Shown: positions 21,743 to 26,263 of the stretch, piece by piece | Position numbering within the stretch: the stretch's first letter is position 1 | How the letters are laid out: the number at the start of each line of letters is the position of its first letter | Assembly: GCA_964639255.1 (NCBI GenBank) | Contig: CAZXDP010000037.1 | Span: forward strand, 1-26,263 | Direction: 5' to 3' | DNA: 26,263 nt | Source of the DNA: NZQO01 sp964639255 | Lineage (GTDB): Bacteria > Bacteroidota > Bacteroidia > Flavobacteriales > Flavobacteriaceae | Notes under the pieces: generated by a model | The model's database searches: none | What the model saw: the letters and a program-made list of their open reading frames with translations, nothing else | Told to the model about the DNA's origin: nothing | Position numbers and translations under genes: made by a program

Positions 21743-24256
21743 ATGGCAAAGAATTTAGTGATTGTAGAGTCGCCCGCAAAGGCTAAGACCATCGAGAAAT
21801 TCCTCGGGAAGGATTTCAAGGTCGCTTCCAGCTTTGGGCATATAGCCGATCTCCCCTCGAAGGAGCTGGGGGTAGATACCGAAGGCGATTTTACACCTAA
21901 ATATATAGTGCCCAGTGATAAGAAAAGTCTGGTTCGCGATCTGAAAAAATTGGCGAAGAATGCAGATACCGTATGGCTAGCCAGCGATGAGGACCGTGAG
22001 GGGGAGGCTATAGCGTGGCACCTTGCTGAAGAACTCGATCTGAAGGACGAGAATACCAAGCGAATCGTTTTTCATGAAATTACCAAGACGGCCATCTTGC
22101 GCGCCATAGAAAATCCCCGTAAAATAGATTACAACTTGGTGAACGCCCAGCAGGCCAGAAGAGTTCTCGATCGCTTGGTGGGTTACGAGCTTTCTCCTGT
22201 TTTGTGGCGTAAGGTAAAGGGAGGGCTGTCGGCAGGACGCGTACAAAGTGTTGCCGTTCGACTAATCGTTGAGCGAGAGCGCGATATCGAGGCCTTTACG
22301 GCCGAAGCTTCCTTTCGCGTAGATGCCGAATTCATAACCGAAGACGGTAGTTCGTTCAAGGCGAAACTTCCCAAAAATTTTGAAACAGAGGAAGAGGCGC
22401 GTCAATTTCTTCAAAAGAACTTGGGAGCTTCCTACAAGATTGCCGAGCTTACCAAAAAACCAGCCAAGAAATCGCCAGCAGCGCCATTTACCACCTCTAC
22501 CTTGCAACAGGAAGCTGCCCGTAAGCTCTATTTTTCGGTCGGAAAAACAATGACCATCGCGCAGCGACTTTATGAAGCGGGACTCATTACCTATATGCGT
22601 ACCGATAGTGTAAATTTAAGCACCGACGCACGCACGGCGGCGAAAAAGGAAATTGAGCGCAGCTATGGTAGTAAATACAGCAAGTCCCGCACTTACAAGG
22701 GCAAATCGAAAGGTGCCCAAGAGGCCCACGAAGCCATTCGCCCTACCGAGATGTCGCGCCACGCAATTGAAGGAGATCGTGACCAGTCGCGGCTGTACGA
22801 TCTAATCTGGAAGCGCACCATCGCCTCCCAGATGAGCGATGCCGAACTAGAACGTACCAATGTGAAGATTGATGTGCTTTCCAAGGATTCTGTTGAGGAG
22901 CAATTTACCGCCAACGGAGAGATGATAAAATTTGACGGTTTCCTGAAAGTCTACCTAGAAGGAACTGATTTTGAGGAAGAAGAACAAGACGGTATGCTGC
23001 CCAACCTTACCATTGGCGATTCACTTACCAAGAAATCCATTACCGCTACCCAGCGCTTTACCCGCGCACCCTATCGCTATACCGAAGCATCACTGGTAAA
23101 GCAGTTAGAGGAACTTGGCATTGGTAGGCCCTCTACCTACGCCCCTACCATTTCCACCATTATAAGCCGGAACTATGTCGAAAAAGGTACGGTAGAAGGA
23201 ACTGAGCGCAGTTACACCCAATTGGTGCTCGAGGATACGTCTATCATCGATAAAACCCTTACGGAAACTGTTGGTAGCGACAAGGGGAAATTGGTCCCTA
23301 CCGATATTGGGATGATCGTGAACGATTTTCTGGTAGATCACTTCGGAAATATTCTGGACTACAACTTTACCGCCAAAGTGGAAGAAGATTTCGACGATAT
23401 TGCTGAAGGCAAGGAGGAGTGGACCCAGATGATGAAGGATTTTTACCGAAAGTTCCATCCTCACGTAGAAGATGTGCAGGAAAACGCCGATCGTGAAAGC
23501 GGTGAGCGTATTCTGGGAGAGGACCCCGAGACAGGAAAGACCGTATTGGTACGATTGGGCAAATACGGCCCAATGGCTCAAATTGGTGCTCCAGACGATG
23601 AAGAGAAAAAATTTGCCAGTTTGCGTCCAGACCAGCAACTGCACCTCGTTACCTTCGAGGAGGTAATGGATCTTTTTAAATTACCCAAAGACCTGGGCGT
23701 ATACGATGGGGAAGAAGTGGAAGTGAACAACGGTCGCTATGGCCCTTATGTTCGTTGGGGTAAAAAGTTTATTTCCCTGCCCAAGGGAATGGACCCGCTC
23801 GATGTAGATATGCCACTGGCCAAAAAATTGATCGAAGAAAAGAAAAAGGCAGATGCGCCTATCTATAGCTACGAGGATAAGCCCGTAACGAAGGGCGTGG
23901 GGCGCTTCGGACCGTTTATTAAATGGGACGGGATGTTTATCAACGTTAGTAAGAAGTATGATTTCGATTTCCTTTCCGAAGAAGATATTGAAAAGCTTAT
24001 TGAAGACAAAAAACAAAAGGAACGCGATAAGCTGGTGAACGAATGGCCCGAAGAAAACATCCGTATCGAGAAGGCGCGATGGGGAAGATTCCACCTTATC
24101 AAGGGAAAATCGAAGGTAGAGCTTCCTAAGGGCACCGCAGCACAGGAGATAACGCTGGAAGAGGCGAAGGATCTCTTGGAAAAGAAGACCTCCAAGAAAG
24201 CACCCGCTAAGTCTAAAAAGGTCCGTAAGAAAAAAACGACTGCCAAGAAGAAATAA
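21743..24256 (+). CDS. topA: DNA topoisomerase I (type IA) TopA
   Basis: The 837-residue enzyme relaxes negative supercoils. The Toprim domain has NLVIVESPAKAKTIEKFLG at the start (Glu9) and the metal-binding ASDEDREGE (82-88 region). LLSAGRVQSVA-type sequence is GGLSAGRVQSVAVRLIVER. The active-site tyrosine is Tyr284 in LITYMRTDSVNLS. IGRPSTYAP follows at about 455-463. The C-terminal part (about 575-780) holds topoisomerase C-terminal repeats (GPYVRWGKKFISLPKG, GPFIKWDGMFINVSKK) and no Cys4 zinc fingers, as is usual in Bacteroidota. The last 20 residues are Lys-rich. A reading from TTG 21737 adds only two residues, so ATG 21743 is used. The stop overlaps the next start by one base. Confidence 0.98.
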   Translation: MAKNLVIVESPAKAKTIEKFLGKDFKVASSFGHIADLPSKELGVDTEGDFTPKYIVPSDKKSLVRDLKKLAKNADTVWLASDEDREGEAIAWHLAEELDLKDENTKRIVFHEITKTAILRAIENPRKIDYNLVNAQQARRVLDRLVGYELSPVLWRKVKGGLSAGRVQSVAVRLIVERERDIEAFTAEASFRVDAEFITEDGSSFKAKLPKNFETEEEARQFLQKNLGASYKIAELTKKPAKKSPAAPFTTSTLQQEAARKLYFSVGKTMTIAQRLYEAGLITYMRTDSVNLSTDARTAAKKEIERSYGSKYSKSRTYKGKSKGAQEAHEAIRPTEMSRHAIEGDRDQSRLYDLIWKRTIASQMSDAELERTNVKIDVLSKDSVEEQFTANGEMIKFDGFLKVYLEGTDFEEEEQDGMLPNLTIGDSLTKKSITATQRFTRAPYRYTEASLVKQLEELGIGRPSTYAPTISTIISRNYVEKGTVEGTERSYTQLVLEDTSIIDKTLTETVGSDKGKLVPTDIGMIVNDFLVDHFGNILDYNFTAKVEEDFDDIAEGKEEWTQMMKDFYRKFHPHVEDVQENADRESGERILGEDPETGKTVLVRLGKYGPMAQIGAPDDEEKKFASLRPDQQLHLVTFEEVMDLFKLPKDLGVYDGEEVEVNNGRYGPYVRWGKKFISLPKGMDPLDVDMPLAKKLIEEKKKADAPIYSYEDKPVTKGVGRFGPFIKWDGMFINVSKKYDFDFLSEEDIEKLIEDKKQKERDKLVNEWPEENIRIEKARWGRFHLIKGKSKVELPKGTAAQEITLEEAKDLLEKKTSKKAPAKSKKVRKKKTTAKKK

Positions 24257-25419
24257 TGAACGAATTTCTTACCCCTGTTTCCCAGAACGCGGTAGCACAT
24301 CGCGAAGTACTTCCAGAGGGTGTTTTAGGGAAGCACATTCAGTTACACACTAAAAAGGAAGGAATCCCAGATTTGGACAACGCTAAGTTTGCCTTGATGG
24401 GAGTTTTGGAAAACAGGAACGATATAAACTATATGGGCGAAGAGGTGTCGCTGGATGCGTATCGAAAGGCCTTCTATTCGCTCTATCCCGGCAATTGGTC
24501 TGGCGCCATAGTCGATTTGGGAGATATTACTAAGGGGGAAACCGTAAAGGACACTTATTTTGCTCTTCGCACAGTGGTTTCGGCAGTGTTGCACAAGAAG
24601 GTGATTCCCATCATTCTTGGAGGGAGCCAAGATTTGCTTTATGCCCAGTATAGGGCGTACGATCAACGCGGGGCGATGGTAAACCTAGTGAATGTTGATA
24701 CGAAGTTCGATTTGGGAGATGCCGAGAAACCCATTAGCAATATTTCGTACGTGGGAAAGATAATTGTAGAGGAACCATACAATTTGTTTAACTATAGCAC
24801 GTTGGGATACCAATCGTATTTCAATCCGCCAGCCGAAATCGGCCTAATGGAAAAGCTGTTTTTCGATGCTTATAGACTGGGGGAGGTTACCGCCGATATT
24901 ACTTTGGTCGAACCCATATTGAGGGATGCCGATATTGTTTCGGTAGATGTTTCTGCAATAAAAAGCGCAGAAATGAGTTATAAGGGCAGCGCGAGCCCCA
25001 ATGGCTTCGACGGCCGAGAAATTTGTGCCATTGCCCGCTACGCAGGCATTAGCAACAGGGTGAGCTCTTTTGGCGTTTATGAATTGAAGGAAATGAAGGG
25101 TGGCCCAAGTGGGGCGATGTTGGTGGCGCAGATGCTGTGGTATTTCATCGAGGGGGTGAATTTTCGGGTTAAGGACGATGATTTCAACAATGAAACGCTA
25201 TATACCACCTATAAGGTACCCGTTCATGATGATGTGCTGGTCTTCAAGAAAAGCAATAAGACTGGGCGATGGTGGATTGAGTTACCTTTTATATCAACTG
25301 TTAATAATAAATTAAAAAGACGTACGTTATTACCTTGCACTTATGGCGAATATTTGAGTGCGACCCAACAGGAACTTCCGGAGCGATGGTTAAAAGCACG
25401 CCGGAAAAATGAAGTATAA
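24256..25419 (+). CDS. Arginase/agmatinase/formimidoylglutamase-fold protein with altered metal ligands
   Basis: The 387-residue protein has the ureohydrolase layout. At the usual dinuclear manganese motifs the residues differ: GGDH reads GGSQD (122-126), DAHxD reads VDTKFD (147-152), and SxDxD reads SVDVSAI (229-235). At least three ligands (the GGDH His, the DAH His and the last Asp) are therefore replaced. Typical surroundings remain, such as PIILGGSQDLLYAQYRAY and SASPNGFDGREICAIARYAGI. Annotation pipelines may call it formimidoylglutamase, but arginase-type catalysis looks doubtful. The start shares its A with the topA stop (TAATG), so the two are coupled, and gldK follows 114 bases later. 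Its role may be structural or regulatory in the gliding locus. Confidence 0.85.
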   Translation: MNEFLTPVSQNAVAHREVLPEGVLGKHIQLHTKKEGIPDLDNAKFALMGVLENRNDINYMGEEVSLDAYRKAFYSLYPGNWSGAIVDLGDITKGETVKDTYFALRTVVSAVLHKKVIPIILGGSQDLLYAQYRAYDQRGAMVNLVNVDTKFDLGDAEKPISNISYVGKIIVEEPYNLFNYSTLGYQSYFNPPAEIGLMEKLFFDAYRLGEVTADITLVEPILRDADIVSVDVSAIKSAEMSYKGSASPNGFDGREICAIARYAGISNRVSSFGVYELKEMKGGPSGAMLVAQMLWYFIEGVNFRVKDDDFNNETLYTTYKVPVHDDVLVFKKSNKTGRWWIELPFISTVNNKLKRRTLLPCTYGEYLSATQQELPERWLKARRKNEV

Positions 25420-25481
25420 CCTAACAAACTATGTAAAACTCGACTCAAGGGATTTTTAATTTTTTTGTTGCTTATTTGAAA

Positions 25482-25500
25482 ATTTATAAATAGGTTTACG
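25482..25500 (+). promoter_or_regulatory. Weak -7-like box upstream of gldK
   Basis: TAGGTTTA at 25492-25499 differs from TAnnTTTG in the last base and lies 34 bases upstream of the gldK ATG. A TTG about 20 bases before it could be the -33 element. This is only suggestive. Confidence 0.3.
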
Positions 25501-25533
25501 CCCTTGAATCTCGGAAACTTAACCTAATTACCT

Positions 25534-26263
25534 ATGAAGAAGCTTATTGCATTAAGTGCGATTGTTACCTTTTTGTACAGTTGTAACTCGGGCGACCGGG
25601 GGGAGCTGGTCGGGGCAGAAGGTAGGAAGTGGCATCCCGAAAAACCGTACGGAATGACCTTAATCCCAGGTGGTTCTTTCATCATGGGTAAATCAGACGA
25701 CGATCTCGTGGCCGTGAACGATGCGCCCACCAAAACCGTTACGGTTCGTTCCTTTTATATGGACGAGACCGAAATCACCAATTCAGAGTACCGGCAGTTC
25801 GTTAACTGGGTGCGCGACTCTACCGTTCGTTTGCGCTTGGCTATCATTGCCGATGAATTTGGCCTAACTCCAGGCGATGGGGGAACTGGCGAATATGCTT
25901 TTGTGGACCAAGAGGACGAGGAAATGACGCCTTGGGAGCAATACAACTACGACAATTACTATGGAATGGGTGAAGACTATTACGCCGGCCGCAAAATAAA
26001 CCGAGACATCGACCTCATCTGGGATACTTCTGAATATCCCGATGAATACTACGCCGAAGTGATGGACACCATGTACATCCCTGCCGAAGAAGCGTATAAC
26101 GGGCAGCGTACCATCGATGTGAATAAGCTGAAGTTCCAGTATACGTATATGGACATTCAGGCCGCTGCCAGGGCTACTGGCAAAAATAGAAAGGACTTCA
26201 TCAAGAAGGAAGAAGTGATGATTTATCCTGATACCACGGTATGGATCAAGGATTTCAATTATT
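25534..26263 (+). CDS. gldK: Gliding motility lipoprotein GldK (partial, 3' end outside window)
   Basis: About 243 residues are visible and open at the window end. The start MKKLIALSAIVTFLYSC is a lipoprotein signal with Cys17. Then KPYGMTLIPGGSFIMGKSD and the FGE-sulfatase-like pattern DETEITNSEYRQFVNWVRDS (about 71-90) appear, followed by an insertion with acidic and Tyr-rich stretches (EEMTPWEQYNYDNYYGMG). GldK is a ring component of the type IX secretion and gliding machine, bound to the periplasmic side of the outer membrane with GldN, and is followed by gldLMN in most Flavobacteria. The upstream order topA - arginase-like - gldK is one often seen in this group. The C-terminal part cannot be assessed. 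Confidence 0.95.
   Translation, partial: MKKLIALSAIVTFLYSCNSGDRGELVGAEGRKWHPEKPYGMTLIPGGSFIMGKSDDDLVAVNDAPTKTVTVRSFYMDETEITNSEYRQFVNWVRDSTVRLRLAIIADEFGLTPGDGGTGEYAFVDQEDEEMTPWEQYNYDNYYGMGEDYYAGRKINRDIDLIWDTSEYPDEYYAEVMDTMYIPAEEAYNGQRTIDVNKLKFQYTYMDIQAAARATGKNRKDFIKKEEVMIYPDTTVWIKDFNY

Noticed and set aside
23105..23644. Minus-strand reading frame of 179 codons opposite topA
   Set aside because: It is antisense to conserved topA motifs, with no family resemblance.
1..26263. CRISPR array, tRNA, rRNA, insertion sequence or prophage
   Set aside because: No spaced direct repeats, no cloverleaf-type sequence that I could fold, no transposase or phage protein, and no terminal inverted repeats were seen by eye. 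A tRNA scan was not possible.

Overview
The window looks like chromosomal DNA of a marine Flavobacteriaceae (Bacteroidota) with moderate GC. The signs are gldK, an XrtF exosortase pair, a type IX secretion (T9SS) C-terminal sorting domain, vegetative promoters of the TAnnTTTG type, a TopA without recognisable zinc fingers, and a GroEL ending in the usual GGM-rich tail. No rRNA, tRNA, IS element, phage gene or CRISPR array is visible. The genus cannot be fixed from this sequence. No stretch longer than 300 bases lacks a gene.

Layout. (1) 1-3000, minus strand: purH, then mreB and the start of mreC (cell shape). (2) 3.1-6.0 kb: a MacB/FtsX-type ABC permease, a GAF protein of the free-methionine-sulfoxide-reductase type, and the overlapping exosortase pair xrtF plus its associated membrane protein. 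(3) 6.0-12.0 kb, plus strand: a run of genes that looks devoted to copper. It has a DUF3347-type lipoprotein, a small secreted HYC_CC_PP protein, an HMA-MauE membrane fusion, a TonB-dependent receptor, a secreted HMA protein, a lipoprotein with a WHLH motif and a His-rich tail, a 32-residue Lys/Ala/Pro peptide (probably unrelated) and a 16-cysteine four-helix copper-storage protein. Together these could move copper from the outer membrane through the periplasm to a cytosolic store. (4) 12.1-20.7 kb, minus strand: the operon miaB - sigma-54 activator - lptE - TPR protein - secG, then an AT-richer two-gene module (a frameshifted leucine-rich-repeat T9SS protein and a small beta-barrel protein), then groES and groEL. 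(5) 20.8-26.3 kb, plus strand: a membrane protein, topA, an arginase-fold protein with altered metal ligands, and the start of gldK (gliding motility / T9SS).

Three things stand out. First, a good -24/-12 sigma-54 promoter lies just upstream of groES, and a receiver-less sigma-54 activator is encoded nearby in an operon with envelope-biogenesis genes. This suggests that chaperonin expression is tied to an activator-controlled stress response. Second, the leucine-rich-repeat T9SS protein has its start codon and its body in different frames. A run of nine T's inside the signal peptide separates them, and losing one T would restore a normal signal peptide. Third, the copper gene run contains several poorly characterised secreted families and may be an uncharacterised copper-handling system.

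Genes at both ends are cut: mreC lacks its C-terminus and gldK lacks its C-terminus.
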